A stretch of DNA of 17,336 bases, taken from NCBI GenBank assembly GCA_046757585.1, contig JBHHYR010000064.1:1-17336 (forward strand), in the 5' to 3' direction. Under the pieces are notes generated by a model, which saw only the letters and a program-made list of their open reading frames with translations, had not been told where the DNA came from and did not search any database. Shown here in pieces: positions 1 through 7,945 of this stretch. Position 1 is the first letter of the stretch; each line of letters starts with the position of its first letter. The DNA comes from JBHHYR01 sp046757585. Lineage in GTDB: Bacteria > Desulfobacterota > Binatia > HRBIN30. A program made the translations under genes and the position numbers.

Positions 1-3000
1 GGCTACTGCGACTGCGGTGGCTGCACTCCCGATCCACACGGTGGTGGGGAAGGATGGTATCGTCGCCGGAGCAAACGGTTCACTCGCGGGGATCATCTTC
101 GTGGCCGCGTCCGCCATCCCAGCTTGTGGTGCCGTTACCACGGTGGGTTCCGACCGCAGTTCCTCTTCGATCGTGGCGAGGGTCGTGTCGGCTTGCTGAT
201 AGCGTTCCCGCGCCACTGCCCACTGGCGTTTCTTCATGGCGGCGGCTGCGTTCTTGATCAGCCGCTCGGCAGGCCGCAACTGCCGGCGCGCTGGTCCGAG
301 GTCGGCCACCCGCTGTTGGCGGCGCTCGACCGCGTCACGCTTTTCGGCTACCGCCGCGTACAGCGCTGCTTCATCGAGTGCTGCTACCAAACCCGACCGC
401 GCGCGTTCTGCCGCCGCGAGCGCGAGGGGTACCTCTTGCCCTCCGGAGGCGTCCAAGGCTGCTTGTGCTGGCGCACAGCGGCTCGCCACGATGGCAGCCG
501 GTGCGTCTGCGGCACGCTGCAGCAGCACTCGCAGCTCCTGCTGCGTAGCAGTCAGTTGACCGGTCTGTTGTTCGGCGACAAGATCCTTGATCACCTGATA
601 GTGACCGGCAGCTTCCGCGTAACGTGCCGCGGCCACCACATACTCCTGGTGCTGCTCGGCTTCAGCGGCCTGTACCGCCGCCGCGCTGGCCCTGGCCAGT
701 TCCTCCCCTGCCACCGCCCGAGCCGCTTCGATATCGAATCCCGCCAGCAGCTTCTCCAACTTCGCACGCGCGGCTGCGGCGTGTTCTGTCTCGTTCTGCG
801 TTTGCACACGGGCCTGCAGGCGGCCTTCGAGGTCGGAGAATGCGTCAACAGCTTGGGCATAGTATTGTGCAGCACCGGTCCACTGCCGCTTAGCGCAGGC
901 GGCGGCTCCCTGCTTCATCAGCTGGTCCGCTCCTCGGAGCTCGTGTCGAGACGGTCCCAGGTCGCGTACGCGCTGTTGCGCCGCCTCCGCTGCCGCTTGG
1001 CGCGCGGTGACCTCCGCGTGCTGCTCCGCTTCGTCCAGGGCGGCCGCCAGGCGCGCCCGCCCCTGCTCCATTGCTGCCAGCGCTTCTGAAAACTTCTGTG
1101 GTCGGGGACCGTCGCAGAGCGCTTGGGCGGCTGCACGGGCATCCCCAACGATTACCGCTGGCGCGTCGGTGGCACGCTGCAGCAACCTCCGCAGTTCGCG
1201 CTCGACCGCGGCCAACTGGCCTGATTGCTGGCGAGACACCTCCTGCCAGGCTGCTTCGTACTGCGCCGCGGCCTGTTCGTAGGCTGCGGCGGCTGCTGCG
1301 TAGTCGCGGCGCTGCTCAGCTGCTGCCGCGTCCGAACGTGCCTGACTTGCACGTTCCAGCTGCTCTGGTGCGACCGCGCGTGCGAGCTCTTCGTCGATCC
1401 CCGCCAGCACGTCAGCGAGCTTCGATCGGGCATGGGCGGCGTTTTCCCGCTGTTCGCGCAGGGATTGATGGAGTGCTGCGGTGACGGCTGCCAGTGCTTG
1501 CTCCGCGCACACTTTGGCATTGTTCAGGCGCCCGGCATCGATGTGACCGCCGACCTCTTCCTCGACGGCTTTGAGGTTCACGATCGCCCGGGTGGCGCCG
1601 GGCCCAGCCCTGGCACGCAGATCGTCGAGTGCCGCTCGCACCTGCTCCAACACTGCCCCAGTCGCCAGCCGCGCCTGGTCGTGCAGGCTCGCCTTGGTCT
1701 GCTCCAGGAAGCGCTCGCCTTCCTCGATCTTGACCTGGCAACTCGACCAATCGTTGCTGGCGATGAAACGCTCAGCGTCCTGCATCACACCGTCGAACTG
1801 GACCGACTGTTCTGGCGTCACGTACTCACCGGATCGAGCCATCAAGGCGTCCCACTGGGTACCGAGGTCTACGAGCATGGCGCGCAGCCGCTCCCGTAGC
1901 ATTCGTGCCAGTTCGTCCCTACTGGTGGATAGTTGATCTTTGAGACTTTGCAGGCTTGCGTGGGCCTCCTGCAGCTGCCCCGCATCCTCAGTTTGCTTGA
2001 TGGCCTCCAGCTGTCGGCTCAGATCATCGATTTGCTGTGATGCAGCGGCCGGAACGTCGAGGGCCTCGAGCTGCTGCTGCAAGCGCTGCAACTCCTCAGA
2101 CCGTGCCGCTACGTCGGCGCGCAATTCTCGGATCGCCTCCTGATGTTCGCCCTCGGACGCCGACTCGAGCAGTTGATCGAGCCGCTTGATTACCTCTGCT
2201 GCCGTAGGCCGTTGCTCGCGATCATGCGCCAGACACTGATCGACGAGTCGTCTGAAATCGGGCGACGGGGGCTCCGGGAACTCCAAGGGAGGCTTCCAGT
2301 GCGCTTCAAAACCGACGTGGTGCGCGATTTGCATTTCGGACATGCCGTCGAGAAATTTCTTCCCTGAAGACATTTCGTAGAGCACCACTCCGAGCGAGTA
2401 GACGTCGGCACGACCGTCGATCCTGACCCCTTTCTCGTTGCGGATCTGTTCGGGCGAGCAGTAGCGGTAGGTGCCAATGAAACTCCCTGTCCGGGTGACG
2501 TTATCGTCGCCATCGCTCTCCATTTGCTTGGCGATGCCGAAGTCGGTCACGACCGCGCGGGTGGTCGCCTCTTCAATGAGAATATTGCCGGGCTTGATGT
2601 CGCGGTGGACTAAGCCCGCACGATGAGCGGTATCGAGCGCCGAGGCGATCGCCAAGCCGGTGCGCAGGACCTCGGCGTACTTCAGGCGCCCCTGCGCCCG
2701 GAGAATCTTGCCAAGGTCCACCCCCTTGATGAGCTCCATGAGGAGGTAGGTGCCAAACCCCGGCTCCGAATCGATGTCGAACACGCGGACGATGTTTGGG
2801 TGCTGGAGCCGCGCCATCATCTGCGCTTCGTGCCGGAACCGACTGGCGATTTCCGGGTTATTTTCCAACTCGAGGTGGAGCTGTTTGAGCGCGTAGGTTG
2901 TCCCGAGCCCTTCGTGCACGACCTCGTAGACGTTGCCCATGCCGCCGCGCCCTACCTGATGGAGGATGCGGTACTTATTCTTGATGAGACTGGCTTCTGC

Positions 3001-3003
3001 CAT
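1..3003 (-). CDS. Hanks-type Ser/Thr protein kinase with long duplicated helical tail (3' end cut by window edge)
   Basis: This is a cytoplasmic eukaryotic-like protein kinase that would phosphorylate Ser/Thr on partner proteins. The first 1001 residues are visible and the reading frame is still open at base 1. The kinase domain is residues 11-275. It has glycine loop GRGGMG (18-23), the ATP-anchoring lysine in YALK (K40), catalytic HRDIKPGN with D135, and DFG with D154. The activation segment TGSFIGTYRYCSPEQ precedes a normal C-lobe, so all core residues are intact. Residues 290-400 look like coiled coil. Residues about 496-935 are two tandem copies of an Ala/Glu/Gln-rich helical unit of 220 residues. 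A Pro/Ala/Thr-rich stretch follows, and the hydrophobic VWIGSAATAVAVA at the edge could begin a membrane helix. The ATG lies 12 nt after the PP2C stop, so the two genes are probably co-transcribed. The family is certain; the substrates are inferred to be the FHA proteins nearby. Confidence 0.95.
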   Translation of the reverse strand, partial: MAEASLIKNKYRILHQVGRGGMGNVYEVVHEGLGTTYALKQLHLELENNPEIASRFRHEAQMMARLQHPNIVRVFDIDSEPGFGTYLLMELIKGVDLGKILRAQGRLKYAEVLRTGLAIASALDTAHRAGLVHRDIKPGNILIEEATTRAVVTDFGIAKQMESDGDDNVTRTGSFIGTYRYCSPEQIRNEKGVRIDGRADVYSLGVVLYEMSSGKKFLDGMSEMQIAHHVGFEAHWKPPLEFPEPPSPDFRRLVDQCLAHDREQRPTAAEVIKRLDQLLESASEGEHQEAIRELRADVAARSEELQRLQQQLEALDVPAAASQQIDDLSRQLEAIKQTEDAGQLQEAHASLQSLKDQLSTSRDELARMLRERLRAMLVDLGTQWDALMARSGEYVTPEQSVQFDGVMQDAERFIASNDWSSCQVKIEEGERFLEQTKASLHDQARLATGAVLEQVRAALDDLRARAGPGATRAIVNLKAVEEEVGGHIDAGRLNNAKVCAEQALAAVTAALHQSLREQRENAAHARSKLADVLAGIDEELARAVAPEQLERASQARSDAAAAEQRRDYAAAAAAYEQAAAQYEAAWQEVSRQQSGQLAAVERELRRLLQRATDAPAVIVGDARAAAQALCDGPRPQKFSEALAAMEQGRARLAAALDEAEQHAEVTARQAAAEAAQQRVRDLGPSRHELRGADQLMKQGAAACAKRQWTGAAQYYAQAVDAFSDLEGRLQARVQTQNETEHAAAARAKLEKLLAGFDIEAARAVAGEELARASAAAVQAAEAEQHQEYVVAAARYAEAAGHYQVIKDLVAEQQTGQLTATQQELRVLLQRAADAPAAIVASRCAPAQAALDASGGQEVPLALAAAERARSGLVAALDEAALYAAVAEKRDAVERRQQRVADLGPARRQLRPAERLIKNAAAAMKKRQWAVARERYQQADTTLATIEEELRSEPTVVTAPQAGMADAATKMIPASEPFAPATIPSFPTTVWIGSAATAVAVA

Positions 3004-3015
3004 TGCGCCCGAATC

Positions 3016-3759
3016 TCAGTTGCCCAGTACTCGCACGAGCACCGCGCTGGCGTTGTCCCTCCCCCCCGCATCCAGCGAGCGCCGGATCAAAGCCTCGCCG
3101 GCCTCTTGCAGGCTGTCGGTTGCAGTCAACTCCCGTTGCATCACGGCCGCATCCAGCTGCCCGGAGACTCCGTCGCTGCACAGGAGGTACAGGTCGCCGG
3201 CGACAATTGCATCGCAACCGGCGCTGGCCTCCACGTGTTCGTTGATACCCAAGGCCTGCACCAGCCTGTTCGTATGAGGCAGGTTGATCGGAATGCTGTC
3301 CTTGCCCCAGTACTCCTGCCCGAACAGGGTATGATCCGCAGTCAGCAGTGTGAGTTCACGGTCGCGAAGCCGGTACAGGCGGCTATCCCCCACGTGGACC
3401 CAGAACGCCCGGCATGCGTCCAAGTCGACCTTCAGTGCGACGACCGTCGTGCCAAGGGGACGCGTACTCGACTGTTGTGTGGTGGTGCGTTCACCTTCCT
3501 CGTGGATGCGCCGGTTCGCTGATTCGACCGCACGGCTCAGACAGTCCGGATCGGAGGCGCCGCCAGGTATACCAGCAGCGCTGCTGACAAAGGCGTGGAT
3601 CACTTCGACCGCCATACGGCTGGCCACGTCGCCGTCGGCATGGCCACCCATACCGTCGGCCACAATGAACAAATTCAGCTCTGGAAACTGGCCCACATAA
3701 TCCTGGTTCGATTTCCGCGTGTGACCAATTTCCGAAATTGACCACGCGTTGATCTTCAT
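3016..3759 (-). CDS. PP2C-family (PPM) Ser/Thr protein phosphatase, 247 aa
   Basis: This is a metal-dependent protein phosphatase of the bacterial PrpC/PstP/Stp type, expected to reverse the action of the kinase encoded 12 nt downstream. All hallmark motifs are present. They are RKSNQD with D20, VADGMGGHADGD with D35, the VGDSRLYRL block (124-131), LLCSDGVSGQ with D196, and the terminal GGRDNA with D235. These Asp residues are the usual binuclear Mn/Mg ligands. The length is that of a minimal PP2C catalytic domain, with no membrane segment or sensor domain. I chose the ATG at 3757-3759 because PP2C domains normally begin a few residues before the (I/V)SxxGxxRxxNQD block. A longer TTG-initiated form from 3813 is possible but adds only unlike-looking sequence. 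Pairing a kinase and a PP2C in one transcript is typical of bacterial phospho-signalling modules. Confidence 0.95.
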   Translation of the reverse strand: MKINAWSISEIGHTRKSNQDYVGQFPELNLFIVADGMGGHADGDVASRMAVEVIHAFVSSAAGIPGGASDPDCLSRAVESANRRIHEEGERTTTQQSSTRPLGTTVVALKVDLDACRAFWVHVGDSRLYRLRDRELTLLTADHTLFGQEYWGKDSIPINLPHTNRLVQALGINEHVEASAGCDAIVAGDLYLLCSDGVSGQLDAAVMQRELTATDSLQEAGEALIRRSLDAGGRDNASAVLVRVLGN

Positions 3760-3783
3760 ACCGCCCGGTGTGATAGTGATTGT

Positions 3784-3813
3784 ATTATCGCCTGAACGCC
3801 CGGCTAGGAGCAA
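3784..3813 (-). promoter_or_regulatory. Candidate sigma70-like promoter for the phosphatase-kinase pair
   Basis: Reading the minus strand, TTGCTC (3813-3808) is followed after 18 nt by GATAAT (3789-3784), a 5/6 match to the -10 consensus. The site lies about 25 nt upstream of the PP2C ATG, in the 200-nt gap after the octaheme cytochrome gene. The -35 match is poor (3/6), so this is a weak prediction. If real, it would let the kinase and phosphatase be expressed apart from the cytochrome genes. Confidence 0.25.
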
Positions 3814-3850
3814 GCGCGGCGATCAGGGGCAACTCCCGGCCTGCCGGGCG
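3797..3850. repeat. Inverted repeat in the cytochrome-phosphatase gap
   Basis: CGCCCGGC (3797-3804) and GCCGGGCG (3843-3850) are perfect 8-nt inverted copies 38 nt apart. The right arm can alternatively fold on itself as CCCGG-CCTG-CCGGG (3835-3848). There is no T-tract on either strand, so it does not look like an intrinsic terminator. It overlaps the -35 side of the weak promoter predicted for the phosphatase. It may only reflect high GC. Confidence 0.3.
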
Positions 3851-3959
3851 TTGCGTGTGCAGCCATGCACCCACGCTGCGAACCCGACACGGCAACGCCG
3901 GTCACCGCTAGAGCTAGAGTGGCTCGTTCCGAGGCAATGCCATAGGATCCACACGCGGT

Positions 3960-5708
3960 TCAGCGCCGCTTCTTCTTGTGGCAGCCCGTGCACTTCCTAG
4001 GTGCCTCCTTACCCGAGCGCTTTCCTTCTTCCAGCAGGGCATTCTGGGCCAGATGGCAGCCAACGCAGCTGACCGCCTCCTGTCCCGGCTCCTTGGGAAA
4101 GGGGTCTTGCTTGCTGTGCGTCGCTCTCGTTTTCGCCTTTGTTTCCTCTGCGTCCCCACCAACGTTGTGGCACTCGCTACACTTTTCAGGTTTCTCGTCC
4201 CCCTCCTGCGTGTGGTGGCAGGTCTGGCACGTACTGCCGGGAACATAGCCTTTCGAGGAATGCGTGGCGTGCGTGAAGCGCACTGGCAGGTACTTCTTGC
4301 CATCCTTGTTGAGCGTAAAGACCTCCGGCAACCCGCGCAGGTAACGCGCCAGGCCCGTGGCTTCCTTGGCTGCAGATTCGGCCGCCCGCGCTTCCCGCTC
4401 CTGTCGCTTTCTTTCAGCTGCCTGGGACTCTCGTTTACGCTTGAGAGCTGCCTCGGCCGCGGCGGCTTGGGTGGACCGCGCCCGCGCCGTCTGCGTACGT
4501 TGCGCCCCTCTGTCTCGGGTGGGCGTCAGAGTAGGAGCTCCCAGCGTACGTGTGGGCGTCGCCGCCCGCGTAGCAGGGGGGTGAGGCGCAGTTGGCACTG
4601 CTGTCGCGGGCGGCCGCGTTGCGACGGCCGTTGCGGTCCGGTGAGCTCGCGGGGTGGTCGGGGCGGGCTTCCGCGTCGCCATGGGCCGCGTAGGTTCCTG
4701 CTCGGCAACAGTCGGCGCCGCTTTCTTTTCGACCACAGCCGCCGTCGCAGCAGCCGTCGGGGCTGGCCTTTTTCCGCCGGCGGGTGTCGCCGGCTTCTTG
4801 CGTCGCGCCAGCGCTTGCTCTCGCCTGCGGGCGGCAGCGGCGGCAAACTTGGTGTACGCGGCATCGTTCATATCCACCCAGTGCAGAATCGCACCGGAGA
4901 ACGCCTCCAGGTTGAAAGGCTTGTAGGTCGGACTCGTCGGGTTGTGGCAACGTACGCAGAGTGCTTCTCGCTCCTCGAGGTCGACGAGTTTATTAAACCC
5001 CAAGTTGAAGCGCGCCGGGTTCGAGGGCCCATGGTCGATGTCCGCGTAGGCGCTGCCGGGTCCATGGCACACTTCGCAGGTCACGCCGTCCTCCTGACGG
5101 TACGACGGGGCGAGCTGCGCAGGCTCGGCGCCGTACGCAGTCACGTGACACTTCACGCAACGCCAGTCGGTGGCGGGATCGTCAACGCCGCGTCGGCGTT
5201 TGGCGATGACCTTGGTGTAGGCGCGCTGGAGGGATTGATACGCGGAGGAGTGCAGATGTCCCTTCCACACCGGGTAGGCACCCCTCGGGAAGTCGCCGGT
5301 CGACTCGACGTGGCACTTCTTGCAGCCGGCAACGCCGACGTACTTGAACGCTCCCTTGACCAAGGTCGGCGTCTCAGGCTTGCCGTAGTCGACCGCGGCG
5401 GTGAAGCCGATGGGAGGTTTTCCGAAAGCGATGTACGCTCCGCTCACCCAGCCGTCCACGTATCCCCCAGCCGCCTCGATCGCGTACCAGGTGGTGCCAC
5501 CGGCCCGGGCATGGTCTTGGATGACCACCGGATCGTACTCGAGGAGCGTGCCGAGCACCGGGTTGCGCACGCCCGGTCCGGACCGCACATGCAAAGCAAG
5601 GGCGGTCACGTAGGCACTGAGCCCCTGCTCACTCGGCTCCGCCGCGTACACCGCTGACAGCTGCACTACCAACACGATTGCCAGGCTCAACAGACCGACA
5701 CGCTTCAT
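3960..5708 (-). CDS. Exported octaheme c-type cytochrome with N-terminal SH3b-like domain and P/A/T/R-rich linker, 582 aa
   Basis: This is a predicted periplasmic or surface electron carrier. A Sec signal peptide covers residues 1-22 (MKR, then a hydrophobic core ending AVYA-A). Residues about 32-95 resemble a bacterial SH3 (SH3b) domain, with LHVRSGPGVRNPVLGTL and a WV-G-YI ending. The first heme block has CKKCH 129-133, CVKCH 184-188, CEVCHGPGS 211-219 and CVRCH 251-255, in the style of cytochrome c554-like proteins. Residues 292-450 form a low-complexity linker rich in Pro, Ala, Thr, Arg and Lys, with a charged helical end. The second block resembles cytochrome c7/c3, with HATH (480-483), CQTCHH 494-499, CSECH 510-514, CVGCH 548-552 and CTGCH 573-577, then a KKKRR tail. 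The ATG has a strong GAGGGGGG ribosome site. No catalytic motif is visible, so it is more likely an electron carrier than an enzyme. Confidence 0.9.
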   Translation of the reverse strand: MKRVGLLSLAIVLVVQLSAVYAAEPSEQGLSAYVTALALHVRSGPGVRNPVLGTLLEYDPVVIQDHARAGGTTWYAIEAAGGYVDGWVSGAYIAFGKPPIGFTAAVDYGKPETPTLVKGAFKYVGVAGCKKCHVESTGDFPRGAYPVWKGHLHSSAYQSLQRAYTKVIAKRRRGVDDPATDWRCVKCHVTAYGAEPAQLAPSYRQEDGVTCEVCHGPGSAYADIDHGPSNPARFNLGFNKLVDLEEREALCVRCHNPTSPTYKPFNLEAFSGAILHWVDMNDAAYTKFAAAAARRREQALARRKKPATPAGGKRPAPTAAATAAVVEKKAAPTVAEQEPTRPMATRKPAPTTPRAHRTATAVATRPPATAVPTAPHPPATRAATPTRTLGAPTLTPTRDRGAQRTQTARARSTQAAAAEAALKRKRESQAAERKRQEREARAAESAAKEATGLARYLRGLPEVFTLNKDGKKYLPVRFTHATHSSKGYVPGSTCQTCHHTQEGDEKPEKCSECHNVGGDAEETKAKTRATHSKQDPFPKEPGQEAVSCVGCHLAQNALLEEGKRSGKEAPRKCTGCHKKKRR

Positions 5709-5712
5709 CGTT

Positions 5713-5720
5713 CCCCCCTC
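5713..5720 (-). promoter_or_regulatory. Ribosome binding site GAGGGGGG for the octaheme cytochrome
   Basis: On the minus strand GAGGGGGG ends 4 nt before the ATG at 5708. It belongs to a recurring G-tract ribosome site in this window (also at 11071, 11310, 12935 and 16852) and supports the chosen start. Confidence 0.6.
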
Positions 5721-5747
5721 AGTGCGCTGCAGCCGAAACCAACCTTT

Positions 5748-5769
5748 TGCTGCAAAGTCAACAGCAGCA
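5748..5769 (-). promoter_or_regulatory. Hairpin carrying a TTGACT -35-like box upstream of the octaheme cytochrome
   Basis: In the 98-nt gap before the octaheme gene, TGCTGC and GCAGCA form a 6-bp inverted repeat. The 10-nt loop on the minus strand contains TTGACT, a 5/6 match to a -35 box. No convincing -10 box follows at 17 nt (TTTCGG), and no T-tract follows the hairpin. It could be a regulated internal promoter or chance. Confidence 0.2.
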
Positions 5770-5806
5770 CGTCAGCGCGAGACGCCAGGCTCCGCACGCT
5801 GGTCCC

Positions 5807-7945
5807 CTACAAGCCTCCCTTCTTCACCAGCTTCACACCGATCGCACGTAGGAGCTTGGTGGGCAACTCGGCTCCGATCAACGCAAAAATGAAGTCATTG
5901 GGAATTTCCTTGGGCCCACTAGGGGTCGCAAGCAGCACCGACGTCGGGCGGATCTCCTTGAACTGGGAGTCGGGTTCTACCCGCAGCTGCCCTTCGCGCG
6001 CCGCCACATCAACGGCCTGGGAATTCTGAGCCGTGACGTCCCTCAGCACAGGCCCCCGATGCGAGAGTGTGACTTCGTTGAGCAGTGCGGGCGCGGCCAG
6101 GGCCAGCGCCGCCTCGCAGGCCGCATTGCCCCCACCGACGACAAGGATGCGCCGTTCACAAAACTCGGCAGCGTCAATCAAGCCGTAAGCCACACGCTCC
6201 GGCACCTCGCCCGGCACGCCAAGCCGGCGTGGGGTGCCGCGGACGCCGAGGGCCAACACCACGAACCGCGAGCGATAGTGTTCGTCCCCCTGCACGGTGG
6301 TGACCAGTAGTCCACTCGCCTCGCGGGTAACGCCGAGCAGCTCCTGGCGCTCATGTATGACCAGGCCCGTGCGGGCGATAATGTCTTGCCACCGGCGCAC
6401 CAACGCTTCTTTCGACTCATCATCTTCCTGGAAAAAGGTGCCGTATTCAGGGATATCGATTGGCGCAGTCTGGATCACCTTCGCCCGCGGATAGTTTCGG
6501 ATGGTTGCCGCCGCACCGCCTTTCTCACAGACGACATACGAAAGCTTCAAACTCTTGGCGCGCGTCGCCGCACCCAACCCGGCCGGCCCCGCGCCGACGA
6601 TGACCACATCCACCACACGATCTTCCGGCGCGCGGCCCTCGACCTGAAGCTTGTTGCTAATGAAGTCCACAGCGTCGAACCCGGACTTCATGGCGCGATT
6701 GATAAGCGGCACGCCGGCCAACTCACCGACGATGTACAGGCCAGGGATCGAGCTCTCGTAGCTCGGCGATAGCGCCGGCACCTCCGAAACACGCTGCGGC
6801 GCAACGTCCGGGTCCGCCTGTACCGCTTCGTGCTGGCCGCCGGGAAGCCAGCGTAGCACCGCAATGTAGCCGATGCCGCCGAATCCAACAAACCCGAGGA
6901 GCCAAGGAGTGACGAGGAAGCCACCGATCCGCGCCAAGGCATCCCACGATGCGGGCCGTGGGTTATCCAGCGGGTCGTGGGTAAAGTCGCCGCGCCCACC
7001 AGTACCGTGGAACTCGTGGCAATCCGTGCAGGCAGCAAGGTGGGGTTCGGCCGCTAGGGCGACGCCCGTCCTCCACACGACCGTCTGGGATGGCGCGGTG
7101 GGGATGCCAGCGCCGCGATGCGCGTGGCAGGCAAAGCAGTTCCGCGTGCGTTTTGCCGCCGTGGTCCCCTTCCCCTCCCCGCCGCGTCCATGCTTGTCCC
7201 GAAGGGTCTGGATCGCTTCCGCCTCTGCCACGTTCACGTGGCACTCTCGGCAGGCGGTCCGCAGGTGTCCCGGTGAATGGCGGAAGCGAACTCGGAAGAG
7301 GCGTGCGCTGGCGATGAAGCGGGGGAACGGCACTACTGCTTCCCCGGCTGGCACATCCTCGAGTCCGGCATCTTTCCAATCCTTGTGGCAAGGCGTACAG
7401 CCGTTCCAGCTGAGCGCTTGTTCGGCATGTGCCGCCTTCCGGGCGGCAGCACCTACGAGGTGGCAGCGTACGCAGTCGTGCGTGTCTCCGACGACCTCGC
7501 CATCATCGATCGCATCCTGAATCTCGTCGAAGTGGAATCGGTGCGAGAAATCGAGGCGGTGCGGCTCGCGCTCGAGTGGCCGCTCGATCAATGCTGCCCG
7601 GTGCAGCTTCACCGCGCTGACCGATGGGTGCGCATGACAGCTGGTACAATCTTCCCCAGCCGTGGCTACCAATGCGAGCTTCGCAGTCTGATGTTCCTGA
7701 TGACAGGCGTCACAGCTCAGACCGGCATCCGCGTGTTTGTTCCTCGCTGGCAACCCGCCGTGGCACGCAACGCAGCCGGCGCCGGTGCCCGCGAACGGGG
7801 TGTGGCAGGCGCGGCAGTTCTCATGCAGCTCTGCATGAGTCTGGCTCAGGGGCCCGGGGCTGACCGCGCGGTGTTCGCTGAGCAGGAGGGCACCTGCGCC
7901 AAGCGCCAGGGCACCTGTCACCGCCGCAATCGTGCGGCTAGTCAT
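5807..7945 (-). CDS. Nonaheme cytochrome c fused to a permuted FAD/NAD(P)H oxidoreductase, 712 aa
   Basis: This is a predicted membrane-spanning electron transfer protein. Residues 5-23 are an N-terminal membrane anchor or signal. Nine CxxCH heme sites follow: 44-48, 58-62, 78-82, 100-104, 158-162, 183-187, 232-236, 270-274 and 306-310. A hydrophobic helix (about 341-364) then returns the chain to the cytoplasm. The rest is a thioredoxin-reductase-like flavoprotein with GAGPAG (451-456, FAD) and GGGNAA (604-609, NAD(P)H). No CxxC redox dithiol is present, so disulfide reduction is unlikely. PGLYIVGELAG (401-411), normally the C-terminal FAD motif of this fold, lies before GAGPAG. The protein ends near the point where that segment would usually follow, which looks like a circular permutation. 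I chose the ATG at 7943-7945. It overlaps the upstream stop as ATGA, sits 3 nt after GGAGG, and begins the hydrophobic N-terminus. A longer start at 8032 would add 29 Arg-rich residues encoded over the upstream gene. Confidence 0.9.
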   Translation of the reverse strand: MTSRTIAAVTGALALGAGALLLSEHRAVSPGPLSQTHAELHENCRACHTPFAGTGAGCVACHGGLPARNKHADAGLSCDACHQEHQTAKLALVATAGEDCTSCHAHPSVSAVKLHRAALIERPLEREPHRLDFSHRFHFDEIQDAIDDGEVVGDTHDCVRCHLVGAAARKAAHAEQALSWNGCTPCHKDWKDAGLEDVPAGEAVVPFPRFIASARLFRVRFRHSPGHLRTACRECHVNVAEAEAIQTLRDKHGRGGEGKGTTAAKRTRNCFACHAHRGAGIPTAPSQTVVWRTGVALAAEPHLAACTDCHEFHGTGGRGDFTHDPLDNPRPASWDALARIGGFLVTPWLLGFVGFGGIGYIAVLRWLPGGQHEAVQADPDVAPQRVSEVPALSPSYESSIPGLYIVGELAGVPLINRAMKSGFDAVDFISNKLQVEGRAPEDRVVDVVIVGAGPAGLGAATRAKSLKLSYVVCEKGGAAATIRNYPRAKVIQTAPIDIPEYGTFFQEDDESKEALVRRWQDIIARTGLVIHERQELLGVTREASGLLVTTVQGDEHYRSRFVVLALGVRGTPRRLGVPGEVPERVAYGLIDAAEFCERRILVVGGGNAACEAALALAAPALLNEVTLSHRGPVLRDVTAQNSQAVDVAAREGQLRVEPDSQFKEIRPTSVLLATPSGPKEIPNDFIFALIGAELPTKLLRAIGVKLVKKGGL

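Noticed and set aside
3760..3813. TTG start extending PP2C by 18 residues
   Set aside because: The PP2C fold starts just after the ATG at 3759, and the extension lies over the candidate -10 region.
3835..3848. GC-rich hairpin as a terminator of the octaheme cytochrome gene
   Set aside because: The stem is only 5 bp and there is no T-tract on either strand.
3978..5657. 559-residue rightward reading frame
   Set aside because: It lies wholly antisense to the octaheme cytochrome, whose heme motifs, signal peptide and ribosome site are clear. It is a GC-rich shadow with Arg/Gly-heavy composition.
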